Below, one piece after another: positions 33,618 to 42,478 of a DNA stretch of 64,000 nt. Source of the DNA: Gemmiger formicilis (GTDB taxonomy: Bacteria > Bacillota > Clostridia > Oscillospirales > Ruminococcaceae); the NCBI RefSeq assembly GCF_018784445.1, contig NZ_WQOH01000004.1:402330-466329 (forward strand), read 5' to 3'. The number at the start of each line of letters is the position of its first letter. Position 1 is the stretch's first letter. Under the pieces are notes generated by a model. That model was not told the DNA's origin, made no database searches, and was given only the letters and a program-made list of their open reading frames with translations. The translations under genes were made by a program, and so were the position numbers.

Positions 33618-35060
33618 TTACGCATCCGAACGCGAATAAGCGTTCTTCATGCCGCTGCTCAGCTCAAACAGCACCTTGTTCAGCGCGTCGGTCGTCTCGG
33701 CCTTGGCCATGGCGGCAATCTCCTCGTTGGCTTTTTCGCGCAGGGCGGCGCGGGCGGCGGGGTCAGCCTCGGCGCGCTGGGCGTCGTCGTACCGGTTGAT
33801 GAAGCCGTTGGACTTTGCGCCGACGCTCAGGGTGTAGCGCTCGATGTGGAACACTGACTTTGCGTAGGACGCATCGGCCATGGCGGCCAGCAGGCGGCTG
33901 GCCCAGTAGAAGTTGTCTGTGGAGACATCGCCGGTCGTGTTGGATAGGTACTCCGGTGTCGTGTCCACATTGGCATAGAAGGGCAGCATCGTGTTGAAGG
34001 CGTTGGACGCAAAGGCCAGCCACTCCACAGCGCGGAAATCCTCCGGCACGTCGGGGCGCATCTGCAAAAGCGCCATAAAGTCGTTGCGGTTCACGCCGAT
34101 GGGGCGGTAGATGCCCTTCTCGGCGGCTGCGGCGGCGTAGGGGTCGTAGGGCGTGCCCTGATAATGGGACGACAGCACGTACTTTACATCCTCGGGCGTG
34201 ACTTTCTTCTCGGGCACCATGCACCAGGGCAGATCGTCGGAGCGCGGCGTAAAGTCGGCGTCGGGGCCGTCCCATACGAAGGTGTTGGGATTGAAATACC
34301 GCAGCATATACCACGCGCGGGGCGTGTTGTAGACGTGGTCGGCATCGTCGTGGCTGCCGAAGGTATCCCGCGGGTTCAGCGCACCGTCCTGGGACAGGTC
34401 GAGGTGATACTTTTTGATAAAGTCACGCAGATCAGCTGAGCACATGAAGTCCTTCTGCTCGCCCAAAGCGTCGTCCAGGTCCAGCGTGTCCAGGCCCAGC
34501 TGGTTCGGCATGACGACATAGACATCGTCGGGTACGCGGCGGGCCATCCAATGGTGGCCACCGATGGTCTCCAGCCACCAAATCTCGTCCACATCCTGGA
34601 AGGCAATGCCGTTCATCTCATAGGTGCCGTACTGTTCCAGCAGGCTGCCCAGGCGGCGGGCACCCTCGCGGGCGGTGCGCACGTAGGGCAGCACAAGGTA
34701 GACGATATCTTCCTCGCCGATGCCGCCCTTGACCAGCGGGTCAGCGCCCAGCACGCGCGGGTTGGAGGTGATGGTCTCGGTCGCGGTCATGCCGACGTTG
34801 GCGGCGTTCACACCGCTGGCCGCCCACAGGCCCTTGCCCTCCACGGCGTTGGGCACGGCGGTCATCCGCAGGCCGTCGCCGGGCAGGGGGATCTCGACGC
34901 CCGAAATCACGGATTTGTAGACAGCCGGGTAGTCCTGCGGCTGGAACACGGTAAATTTTTTCGCGGTAAAATGGCCGGAACCGGAATCGTCGTTGCGGGC
35001 GATCATCGTGGAGCCGTCATACGACGCATTTTTGCCGACCAGAATGGTAGTGCAAGCCAT
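33618..35060 (-). CDS. C69-family dipeptidase
   Basis: A 480-aa N-terminal-nucleophile hydrolase that cleaves dipeptides. The nucleophile is Cys3 (MACTTILVGK) after removal of the first residues, followed by NASYDGSTMIARNDD, a family signature. WWLETIGGHHWMARRVPDD (about 170-188) is the other conserved block. No secretion signal is evident, so it is probably cytoplasmic. Convergent with the SipW locus, with its own ribosome site AAGGAG. Probably used in peptide catabolism. Confidence 0.9.
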   Translation of the reverse strand: MACTTILVGKNASYDGSTMIARNDDSGSGHFTAKKFTVFQPQDYPAVYKSVISGVEIPLPGDGLRMTAVPNAVEGKGLWAASGVNAANVGMTATETITSNPRVLGADPLVKGGIGEEDIVYLVLPYVRTAREGARRLGSLLEQYGTYEMNGIAFQDVDEIWWLETIGGHHWMARRVPDDVYVVMPNQLGLDTLDLDDALGEQKDFMCSADLRDFIKKYHLDLSQDGALNPRDTFGSHDDADHVYNTPRAWYMLRYFNPNTFVWDGPDADFTPRSDDLPWCMVPEKKVTPEDVKYVLSSHYQGTPYDPYAAAAAEKGIYRPIGVNRNDFMALLQMRPDVPEDFRAVEWLAFASNAFNTMLPFYANVDTTPEYLSNTTGDVSTDNFYWASRLLAAMADASYAKSVFHIERYTLSVGAKSNGFINRYDDAQRAEADPAARAALREKANEEIAAMAKAETTDALNKVLFELSSGMKNAYSRSDA

Positions 35061-35121
35061 GTTTGAACATCTCCTTATGTATTATATAACCCTATTATAA
35101 ACCTGTTTTCCCAAATTTCAA

Positions 35122-37095
35122 TCACAATTCCTGTGCCACGCCCTGGGGGATAACGCCGGTCTGGTAGGCCTCCACCAGGGCGGTCAAATCGCGGATGAGC
35201 GCCTGCTTGCGGCCGCCCTCGTCAGTATCGCGCACCAGGATACGCTGCGGTGCGGTGTAGATGTACTCGCTCTTGGACGTGATATCCTCGTCCTCGTGGA
35301 TGGCCTTGTCAGTGTTTTCAAACGGCTGGTGGGTGCGAAGAATCAACCCGCGGGAATTGTAGACCAGTGTGTAGCCCGCAATGCCGGTGCGCTGGTGGTA
35401 GGCGCGGCAGAAGCCGCCGTCGATGATGATGAGCCGCCCGCCGCCTTTGATGGGGCTTTCGCCTTCAATAGCGCGGACCGGCACATGGCCGTTGACGATA
35501 TGGCTGCCCTCGCCTTCCAGGCCAAATTCGCGCAAAATATGTTCGGCGGTGCGCGGGTCGGCAATGTGCTTGTAGTAGGGGTTCTTTACCTCAACGTGGG
35601 CGGCGGGGTCGGCAATGTACAGCCGTTCAAACGTCGTCATGGCGCTGCGGCCAAACAGCGGCGATTTTGCCCCGCACCACAGATACCACAAAAAGTCCTG
35701 CCCAGCCAGCCGCGCAGGGCTGCCCTGCGGCGCACTGTAACCCTGGCGGGCGCGGCGGTCGCAGTAGTCGAACAGCGCCTTGCCGCTGCGGGCAACGCCC
35801 TCAAAGGTGATGGCCGCAAACGCGCCGTTTTCGGTCATGGGCACAGCGCCGTGGTAGAGCAGATTGCCGTTGCACATTTTATAAAATGCGCCGTGAGCGT
35901 ACAAAAATTGCACATGGCGCTGCAGCCGCTCGCTCTCGGCAAAGCTGCGCACCAGCCCGGCAATGACCTTGCCCTCGTCGGCGGTCAGCACGGTGGGGCG
36001 CGCCGGATCCACGGTGGGGAAGTCGCAGTCCAGCAGGGGATAGGTCGTGCCAAAATAATCCACTGTGCCCGCGTCAAAGTCGATGTGATTTAAAAAGTCG
36101 CGGCCCTGCAAATCAAAATCCGGGTTGCGGGCAATGACCTGGGCTTCGAGCTTGAGCATCATGACGGTCACGGCTTTGTGCATCCGCGCGGCGGCGGTCA
36201 AATCACCCGCAGCGGTGCGCGGGTCTGCGTGGGGCAGCCAGCGCGACACATCGGAATCGGCGTAGGTATGCTGGGCAAAACGCTCGAGCTGCCGCAGGCT
36301 GATACCGTAGCCGCCCTCAAGGGTGTCGAGATTGTTGTAAGCCAGTGTCGTTTTCAGCACCGTCATGATGCAGAGCGGACTGCCCGCCGCCGCGCCCATC
36401 CAGACGACATCGTGGTTGCCCCACTGGATATCCACCTGGTGGTGGGCCATCAGGCTGTCCAGAATGCGGTCAGGGCGCGGGCCGCGGTCGAACAGGTCGC
36501 CCACGATGTGCAGGCGGTCAACGGCCAGCCGCTTGATGACCTCGCAGAAACGAACAATATAGGCGTCTGCGCGGTCGTAGCGGATGATGCTCTCGATGAT
36601 TTCGCCGTAATACTGGTCCTTGTCGTGGTCCTCAAAGTGAGCGTGAAGCAGTTCGTCGAGGATGTAGCCGCAATTCTGGGGCAGGCAGCGGCGCACATGG
36701 TCGCGGGTGTGCTTGCTGGACACGAACCGGCACAGATCGATGAGCCGCAGCAGTGTCAGTCGATACCAGGCGTGCAGGTCTTTTTGGCGGGCTTTCAGCT
36801 CGGGTAATTTTTGATTGGGATAATAGACCAATGTTGCTAAATCGGCGCGTTCGTCGGCGGGGACGCCGGGGCCTAACACTGTGTCGATCTTTTCCCGGAT
36901 GACGCCCGACGCGCTGTTTAAAATATGTACAAACGCTTCATGCTCGCCGTGCAGGTCGCTCATAAAATGCTCGGTGCCCTTGGGCAGACGCAGCAGTGCC
37001 TCAATGCGGATGATCTCGCTGGCCGCGGCGGCCACGGTCTTGTATTTCTGGGAAAGCAGGCGCAGATAGCGCAGATGCTCGTCGGAATATGGCAC
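35122..37095 (-). CDS. fbp: Fructose-1,6-bisphosphatase, class III (Firmicutes type)
   Basis: Gluconeogenic phosphatase, here 657 aa as usual for the class. Metallophosphatase-like motifs: MSDLHGEHEAF (about residues 44-54), HIVGDLFDRGPRPD (about 195-208), WGNHDVVWMGA (about 224-234), and NGHVPVRA with IDGGFCRAYH (about 538-570). It starts at GTG 37095, with GGGAGG 8 bp upstream. Together with pckA it suggests an active gluconeogenic route. The gene is monocistronic and on the same strand as hsp20 but separated by a terminator. Confidence 0.95.
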   Translation of the reverse strand: MPYSDEHLRYLRLLSQKYKTVAAAASEIIRIEALLRLPKGTEHFMSDLHGEHEAFVHILNSASGVIREKIDTVLGPGVPADERADLATLVYYPNQKLPELKARQKDLHAWYRLTLLRLIDLCRFVSSKHTRDHVRRCLPQNCGYILDELLHAHFEDHDKDQYYGEIIESIIRYDRADAYIVRFCEVIKRLAVDRLHIVGDLFDRGPRPDRILDSLMAHHQVDIQWGNHDVVWMGAAAGSPLCIMTVLKTTLAYNNLDTLEGGYGISLRQLERFAQHTYADSDVSRWLPHADPRTAAGDLTAAARMHKAVTVMMLKLEAQVIARNPDFDLQGRDFLNHIDFDAGTVDYFGTTYPLLDCDFPTVDPARPTVLTADEGKVIAGLVRSFAESERLQRHVQFLYAHGAFYKMCNGNLLYHGAVPMTENGAFAAITFEGVARSGKALFDYCDRRARQGYSAPQGSPARLAGQDFLWYLWCGAKSPLFGRSAMTTFERLYIADPAAHVEVKNPYYKHIADPRTAEHILREFGLEGEGSHIVNGHVPVRAIEGESPIKGGGRLIIIDGGFCRAYHQRTGIAGYTLVYNSRGLILRTHQPFENTDKAIHEDEDITSKSEYIYTAPQRILVRDTDEGGRKQALIRDLTALVEAYQTGVIPQGVAQEL

Positions 37096-37163
37096 GGGCA
37101 GGACCTCCCTGTACTTTTATTTCATCTATATGGAATTATAACACACTTTTAGGCAAAACAAAA

Positions 37164-37197
37164 GGGCCGCAGCCCTAAGAATTTAGGGTTGCGGCCC
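37164..37197 (-). terminator. Terminator of hsp20
   Basis: GGGCCGCAGCCCTAA (37164-37178) pairs with TTAGGGTTGCGGCCC (37183-37197), one wobble; a T-rich run follows on the minus strand. Confidence 0.85.
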
Positions 37198-37263
37198 GGA
37201 AGAGTATGTCTTGCAGGGGTCGATGCTCGCATCCGCCGCTACGGCGTCCCGGAAGATGAGCGA

Positions 37264-37731
37264 TTACTCGATTTCAATCAACGTCTGCTTCGGCTCCAAT
37301 TTCTTGGCGTCGGCCTTGGGCAGGTGCAGACTCAGGATGCCGTTCTCAAATTTGGCGCTGATATCCTTGGGTTCCAGCTCCTTGCCAACGTAGAAGCTGC
37401 GGGCACAGCTGCCGGTGGCACGCTCCTGGCGAATGTAGCGGCCCTCGTTGTCCTTCTCGTCCAGTTCCTCATTGCGCTGGGCGCTGATGGTCAGGTAGCC
37501 GTTGTCAAGGTCGAGCTTGACATCCTCCTTCTTGAAGCCGGGCAGGTCGACAAACACATCGTAACTGTCCTTGTTCTCGCGGACGTCGGTCTTCATCACA
37601 TTGGCGGAACGTTTGCCAAACATACTGTGGGGTTCGGCAGCGCGCATTGCACGGTCAAAGTCATGCGCCCAGGCATCGCTGAACAAATCATCCATCAAAC
37701 CATCATTGAACATATACGGAACCATCATCAT
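37264..37731 (-). CDS. hsp20: Small heat-shock protein, Hsp20 family
   Basis: A 155-aa ATP-independent holdase. The alpha-crystallin domain spans about residues 48-145: YDVFVDLPGFKKEDVKLDLDNGYLTISA is the core, and the conserved ENGILSLHLPK is close to the C terminus. The N-terminal 45 residues (MMMVPYMFNDGLMDDLF) are hydrophobic and variable, as usual. Regulation is visible: a CIRCE element and a strong promoter lie 125-165 bp upstream, so expression is likely HrcA-repressed and heat induced. Confidence 0.93.
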   Translation of the reverse strand: MMMVPYMFNDGLMDDLFSDAWAHDFDRAMRAAEPHSMFGKRSANVMKTDVRENKDSYDVFVDLPGFKKEDVKLDLDNGYLTISAQRNEELDEKDNEGRYIRQERATGSCARSFYVGKELEPKDISAKFENGILSLHLPKADAKKLEPKQTLIEIE

Positions 37732-37854
37732 AAGTCATTCCTCCAATTTTTATCGGCTGAACGTAGACTGCGCGTACAGTTGACTTTTGAATTAAGCTTT
37801 GTTGTTCCTTTGGGGTTCTGGTTCTTTCGTCCCTGTTTCCCTTGGAACGCCTCT

Positions 37855-37897
37855 ATAATAGCACAGCGAATTAGCACTGTCAATAGTAGAGTGCTAA
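37855..37897 (-). promoter_or_regulatory. hsp20 promoter with CIRCE operator
   Basis: TTAGCACTG-N9-GAGTGCTAA (37871-37897) is CIRCE with one mismatch. On the minus strand TTGACA (37883-37878) lies across the element, with a 17-bp spacer to TATTAT (37860-37855). HrcA bound here would block RNA polymerase directly. Confidence 0.9.
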
Positions 37898-38121
37898 TGT
37901 TTACAAGTTGTGTAATGATTGTTCATAAAATATGTAATAAGTTTTGAAATGCAGCGATAATACGTGATTTTGCGTAGTGATCAATATGCGCAGCCCCTGC
38001 ACAAGTGTGTACATACCATATAAAACAAGAACATGCCCGCCACCCTTGCCAAATTTTCGTCTGTTTTTTTGTGCGGTTTGCGGATTGACACTTTTTGAAT
38101 GCAACGGTACCCTTGAACTGC

Positions 38122-38141
38122 GCGCAACTATCATGCGCAAC
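38122..38141 (+). promoter_or_regulatory. GCGCAAC direct repeats before the LacI gene
   Basis: GCGCAAC at 38122-38128 and 38135-38141. It is the same half-site that recurs upstream of the binding-protein gene, which suggests the repressor also controls itself. Confidence 0.5.
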
Positions 38142-38171
38142 ATTTTCAGCAAGGGAGGGAACGTGCGCACC

Positions 38172-39173
38172 ATGGCGAATAACACTACACCCATGAAAAT
38201 TGCAGAGATCGCAGACGCGCTCGGAATCTCGAAAACCACGGTATCACGTGCGCTTTCCGGCAAAGGACGCGTGGGGGAGGAGACCCGCGCCCGGGTGTTT
38301 GCCTACGCCGGGCTGACCGGGCGCGAGGTCGCGCCGCCCCATCCGGTGACACAGGGCGCAACACATAATCTGTCACTCATCATCCCGAAACACTTCATCC
38401 GCCTGGATTTGCCCTTCCTGCGCAAATGTATGGGCGGCATCTGCGCCATGGCTGCGCAGCGCGGGTATGACCTGCTGCTCTGCTATGTCAGCGAGACCGA
38501 CACCGACCAACTGGAACGCCAGCTGGCAAGCCATAAAGTTGATGGTGTCATCCTTTCCCGCACCATGTCGGATGACCCCTGCATCGACTTGTTGAATCAG
38601 TACGGTGTGCCTTTTGTGGCCATCGGCCGCATCGACGACCCGGAGATTCCCCAGGCCGACAACGACCAGCTCGGTGCGGCGTGTGAAATGACCCGCTTGC
38701 TGCTGCAGTTGGGCACCCGGCGCATCGCCTACCTGGGCGGCAGCGGCACTTATACCGTCAACGCCGACCGGCTGCGTGGCTATCTGCGAGGTCTGGCCGA
38801 GTTCGGTGTGCAGGCCGACCAAACGCTGATCCACACGGGATTGGAGAGCGACGAACAGCGCACCGACGCACTGGAAGCTACGCTGGAGCGCCGCCCCGAC
38901 TGCCTGCTCTGCTGTGACGACCGGCTGGCCTTTGACGTTGTGCGGGAGCTGCGGGCACGGCATATCCATGTACCCCAGGACATCCGCGTGGCAAGCCTGT
39001 ATGACAGCGAATTGCTCGTAGACATAACACCTTCTATCTCGGCAGTGCAGTTTGACGCCGAGCGCATCGGCTCCACTGCCTGCCGGATGCTGCTGGACAT
39101 TCTGGCCGGGAAGGACGTGCCGAAGCGCCAGCTGCAAGGGTATCAGGTCATTTTACGGGATTCGACAAAGTAA
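38172..39173 (+). CDS. LacI-family transcriptional repressor
   Basis: Sugar-responsive regulator of 333 aa. The HTH is KIAEIADALGISKTTVSRALSGKGRVGEETRARV (about residues 8-41) with the hinge after it. The periplasmic-binding-like ligand domain follows (LSLIIPKHFIRLDLPFLRKCMGG to the end), containing the typical VDGVILSR, YLGGSGTY and DCLLCCDDRLAFDV elements. GGGAGG lies 13 bp before ATG 38172; GTG 38163 is a second possible start only 4 bp from it. The adjacent importer operon and the GCGCAA sites make it the likely regulator of that system. Confidence 0.88.
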   Translation: MANNTTPMKIAEIADALGISKTTVSRALSGKGRVGEETRARVFAYAGLTGREVAPPHPVTQGATHNLSLIIPKHFIRLDLPFLRKCMGGICAMAAQRGYDLLLCYVSETDTDQLERQLASHKVDGVILSRTMSDDPCIDLLNQYGVPFVAIGRIDDPEIPQADNDQLGAACEMTRLLLQLGTRRIAYLGGSGTYTVNADRLRGYLRGLAEFGVQADQTLIHTGLESDEQRTDALEATLERRPDCLLCCDDRLAFDVVRELRARHIHVPQDIRVASLYDSELLVDITPSISAVQFDAERIGSTACRMLLDILAGKDVPKRQLQGYQVILRDSTK

Positions 39174-39250
39174 ATAGCGTTTATCATGCCGCCCCGGAGG
39201 AATGCCTTCCGGGGCGGTTTTGCCATTCTGGCGGTGTCATGGTTTCCGGC

Positions 39251-39530
39251 TCTGCGCAACTTCCTATTTTATGACATCATCGAATCAAATTACAAAATAG
39301 TTACAGCAACGTCAGATTGCTGTACAAAACAAGGAAGATGTGTCTAAAAACAACCCTGTGCAACCCAGAAGTTGCGCAAGTTGCGCGTATTTTTCGTCGA
39401 ATAAGCCGTTTCCGGCGGCAAAACAGCCAAAAACGCATTACGAAACACGTATAATCTGTACATTGACACCAAGCGAAAAATCCTGTATTCTAAAAAACGT
39501 AAGGCGGATGCGCAAGTTAGTTGCGCAGCA
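39251..39530 (+). promoter_or_regulatory. Promoter and multiple LacI-type operators of the sugar-importer operon
   Basis: Promoter TTGACA (39463-39468), 17-bp spacer, TATTCT (39486-39491). Operator-like sites: GCGCAA-GTTAG-TTGCGC (39510-39526) just after the start of transcription, TTGCGCAAGTTGCGC (39372-39386) about 115 bp upstream, and one half-site TGCGCAAC at 39253-39260. Two complete sites bracketing a promoter fit repression by looping. The rest of the 407-bp gap shows no gene. Confidence 0.7.
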
Positions 39531-39580
39531 CCGCTCAAGGTGTTCACAAGAGAACATTTTTAAAAGAAGGAGAGTACATT

Positions 39581-40903
39581 ATGAAAAAGCAAATCAGCCT
39601 GGCTCTGGCCGGTGTAATGGCTTTGTCCCTCGCCGCTTGCGGCGGCTCTGCCAGCACCGCCACCTCCACTTCCGAAGCAGCTTCCACTGCTGAGTCCACC
39701 GAGGCTTCCAGCGCAGCTTCCACCGAGGCCGCTGCTGCCGGCGATGTCCTTGATCAGGCTGCTGCCGCTGCCTTCGCTCAGGACGTTACCTTGACCATGT
39801 GGGGCGCTGAAGAGGATCAGGATCTGCTGCGTGAGATCAGCGACAAGTTCATCGAGAAGTACGGCAACTACGGCGGCAAGATCACCATCAACCTGGGCGC
39901 TCAGTCCGAAAAGGAGGCTAAGGATACCGTCCTGACCGACCCCACCGCCGCTGCTGATGTTTTTGCTTTTGCCGATGACCAGCTGAACGAGCTGGTTCAG
40001 GCAGGCGCCCTGCAGGAAGTGCAGCTGAATGCGGACGATGTCAAGAGCCGCAACACTCCCGCGTCTGTCGATGCTGCTACGGTCGATGGCAAGCTCTATG
40101 CTTACCCCCTGACCGCTGACAACGGCTACTTCATGTTCTACGACAAGAGCTTCTTCACCGAGGACGATGTCAAGAGTCTTGACACGATGATGGACAAGGC
40201 AGCCGCCGCAGGCAAGAAGGTTTCTATGGACGTTGCGAACGGCTGGTACCTGTACAGCTTCTATGCTGGCGCCGGCTTGAATTTGGCTCTGGCTGATGAC
40301 GGCGTGAACACCGTCTGCAACTGGAATGAGGCCCCGGGCGCTGACGTTACCCAGGCTGTCATCGATATCTGCAAAAACCCCGGTTTCATCGCCCTGAAGG
40401 ACGAGGAGTTCACTGGTAAGCTGAAGGACGGCACTTTGGTTGCTGGCGTCAACGGCACCTGGCGTGCAAACGACGCTGCTGAAGCTTGGGGCGACAACTA
40501 CGCCGCCTGCAAGCTGCCTACCTACACCCTGAACGGTGAGCAGGTCCAGATGGCCTCCTTCTCCGGCTACAAACTGATCGGTGTCAACCCCCACAGCGCT
40601 AACGTCGGTGCTGCTATGCTGCTGGCCGACTTCGTTACCAACGAAGAGAACGAGGAACTGCGCTTCAAGGAGCGCGCACAGGGCCCCTCCAACACCAACG
40701 CTCTGGCAGCCGCTTCTTCTCCGGCTCTGACCGCTGTTGTTGACCAGTCCGAGTACGCTAACCTGCAGCGCGTTGGCGGCAACTTCTGGGCTTCCGCTGA
40801 GACCCTCGGCTCCATCTGCGTCAACGGCAATCCCGATGGCAAGGACACCCAGACTTTGGTCGATGACGCTGTCGCCGGTATCACCGCTCCTGTTACCCAG
40901 TAA
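39581..40903 (+). CDS. Sugar ABC transporter substrate-binding lipoprotein (MalE-like)
   Basis: A 440-aa surface lipoprotein that captures the sugar for import. Signal peptide with lipobox SLAAC (Cys20), then a long Ser/Thr/Ala/Glu linker (about 21-60). The solute-binding fold follows: LTMWGAEEDQDLLREISDKF (about 69-88), TDPTAAADVFAFADDQL, LYAYPLTADNGYFMFYDKS and VAGVNGTWRANDAAEAWG, the family's conserved blocks. The family suggests maltodextrin-like oligosaccharides; the neighbouring GH42 enzyme points to galactosides instead. GAAGGAG lies 8 bp before the ATG. First gene of the operon. Confidence 0.9.
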   Translation: MKKQISLALAGVMALSLAACGGSASTATSTSEAASTAESTEASSAASTEAAAAGDVLDQAAAAAFAQDVTLTMWGAEEDQDLLREISDKFIEKYGNYGGKITINLGAQSEKEAKDTVLTDPTAAADVFAFADDQLNELVQAGALQEVQLNADDVKSRNTPASVDAATVDGKLYAYPLTADNGYFMFYDKSFFTEDDVKSLDTMMDKAAAAGKKVSMDVANGWYLYSFYAGAGLNLALADDGVNTVCNWNEAPGADVTQAVIDICKNPGFIALKDEEFTGKLKDGTLVAGVNGTWRANDAAEAWGDNYAACKLPTYTLNGEQVQMASFSGYKLIGVNPHSANVGAAMLLADFVTNEENEELRFKERAQGPSNTNALAAASSPALTAVVDQSEYANLQRVGGNFWASAETLGSICVNGNPDGKDTQTLVDDAVAGITAPVTQ

Positions 40904-40949
40904 TCTCTGCTCCTATCTATAATAATTAATAAAGAAATGATCTGATAAG

Positions 40950-40996
40950 ACAGCCCGCTTGTGGTAGAAAACGACCGATGCAAGCGGGCTGTTTTA
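40950..40996 (+). terminator. Partial terminator between binding protein and permease genes
   Basis: ACAGCCCGCTTG (40950-40961) pairs perfectly with CAAGCGGGCTGT (40981-40992), then TTTT. Within an importer operon this type of hairpin lets the binding protein be made in excess over the permeases. Confidence 0.75.
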
Positions 40997-41041
40997 TCCA
41001 TATGATTTATGAAGATCGTGTGAACGAAAGGGGACTTCGCT

Positions 41042-42478
41042 GTGGCGAAAACTGCAACGCGAGCCATGCCGGGCGAGAAGAACTTCTTCCAGACTTTTGG
41101 GGAAGCCTTTGTAAAAGGCGATATCTTTACCAAAGTTTCGCTCCTGGTATGGGGCCTTGGCTATATCGGTCACGGCCAGCTGATGAAAGCGCTCCTTGTC
41201 ACCCTCGTGGAGGGTCTGGGACTTTACTTCCTGGCATTTTATGGCGCGCCGAACCTTGCTAAATTCGGCACGCTGGGCACTGTCAAAATGGAGATGGTGT
41301 TCGACGTTACGACGATGAAAAACGTCGTGAACAATTACGATAACTCCTTCGAGATCCTGCTGATGAGCATGATTTCCTTCGTGGTCATTGCCGCGCTGAT
41401 CGCGGCCGCCATGATGGTGGTCACCTCCAACTACCAGCTGCAAAAAATCCGCGCAGCGGGCAAAAAGACGAACAACTTCTTACAGGACATCAACGTCTAC
41501 CTGAATGAAAAGTTCTATGTCACGCTGCTGACCCTGCCTGTGCTGGGCGTTGTGGTATTTACCATCGTGCCGCTGTTCATCCTGATTGCGGTCGCGTTCA
41601 CGAACTATGACCAGCAGCATATGCCCCCGAACGCCCTGTTCACCTGGGTGGGCCTGACCAACTTCTTCACGCTGTTTGGCGGCGGCGGTATGACCTCGAC
41701 CTTCGGCTACTCCTTTGCCAAGGTGTTGACCTGGACGCTGGTCTGGGCGTTCTTTGCCACCTTTACCACCTTCTTCGGCGGCATCCTGCTGGCCATGTTC
41801 ATCAATGACAACAAGACCAAATGCCCGAAGTTCTGGCGTACCCTGTTCATGGTGACCATCGCCGTGCCTCAGTTCGTTACGCTGCTTCTGGTACGCAACT
41901 TCTTCTCCAACAACGGCATCTTCAACACAATGATGGCCAACGCCGGAGTTACGGATTTCCTGCATAACATCGGCCTGTTGGACAAGGGCCTTAGTTACAT
42001 TCCGTTCCTGACCCAGCCGGGCTGGGCCATGTTCACCATCATCATGATCAACATTTGGATCGGCGTACCGTACCAGATGCTGATTTCTACGGGTGTGTTA
42101 ATGAACATTCCCGCCGACATGATCGAGGCCGCCCGCATCGACGGTGCGAACCCGGTTCAGATGTTCTTCCGCATCAAGCTGCCCTACCTGCTCAGCGTGC
42201 AGGGACCATCGCTCGTCACGGACTTTGTCAGGAACGTCAACAACTTCAACGTTATTTACCTGCTGACCCAGGACGTGTTTGTCACGAACAACCAGCAGCT
42301 GGCCCAGTCCAACGCCAAGGAAATCGACCTGCTGGTTACCTGGCTGTTCCGCTTGACGCAAGAATACTACAACTACAAGATGGCCGCTGTGCTGGGCATC
42401 ATGGTGTTTATCGTCTGCGCAGTGTTCACCGTTGTGTGCTTCCACTTTATCAATAAGAAGGAGGCGACGTTCTCTTGA
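41042..42478 (+). CDS. Sugar ABC transporter permease, MalF type
   Basis: A 478-aa membrane subunit with about 8 spans. Before the permease domain there is a long N-terminal segment with two spans (about residues 25-65 and 110-140), as in MalF. The coupling motif is EAARIDGANPVQMFFRIKLP (about 361-380), the ABC-permease EAA loop. It starts at GTG 41042, with GAAAGGGG about 9 bp upstream. It overlaps the next gene by 4 bp. No ATP-binding subunit is encoded nearby, so a shared MsmK/MalK-type ATPase elsewhere must drive it. Confidence 0.9.
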   Translation: MAKTATRAMPGEKNFFQTFGEAFVKGDIFTKVSLLVWGLGYIGHGQLMKALLVTLVEGLGLYFLAFYGAPNLAKFGTLGTVKMEMVFDVTTMKNVVNNYDNSFEILLMSMISFVVIAALIAAAMMVVTSNYQLQKIRAAGKKTNNFLQDINVYLNEKFYVTLLTLPVLGVVVFTIVPLFILIAVAFTNYDQQHMPPNALFTWVGLTNFFTLFGGGGMTSTFGYSFAKVLTWTLVWAFFATFTTFFGGILLAMFINDNKTKCPKFWRTLFMVTIAVPQFVTLLLVRNFFSNNGIFNTMMANAGVTDFLHNIGLLDKGLSYIPFLTQPGWAMFTIIMINIWIGVPYQMLISTGVLMNIPADMIEAARIDGANPVQMFFRIKLPYLLSVQGPSLVTDFVRNVNNFNVIYLLTQDVFVTNNQQLAQSNAKEIDLLVTWLFRLTQEYYNYKMAAVLGIMVFIVCAVFTVVCFHFINKKEATFS

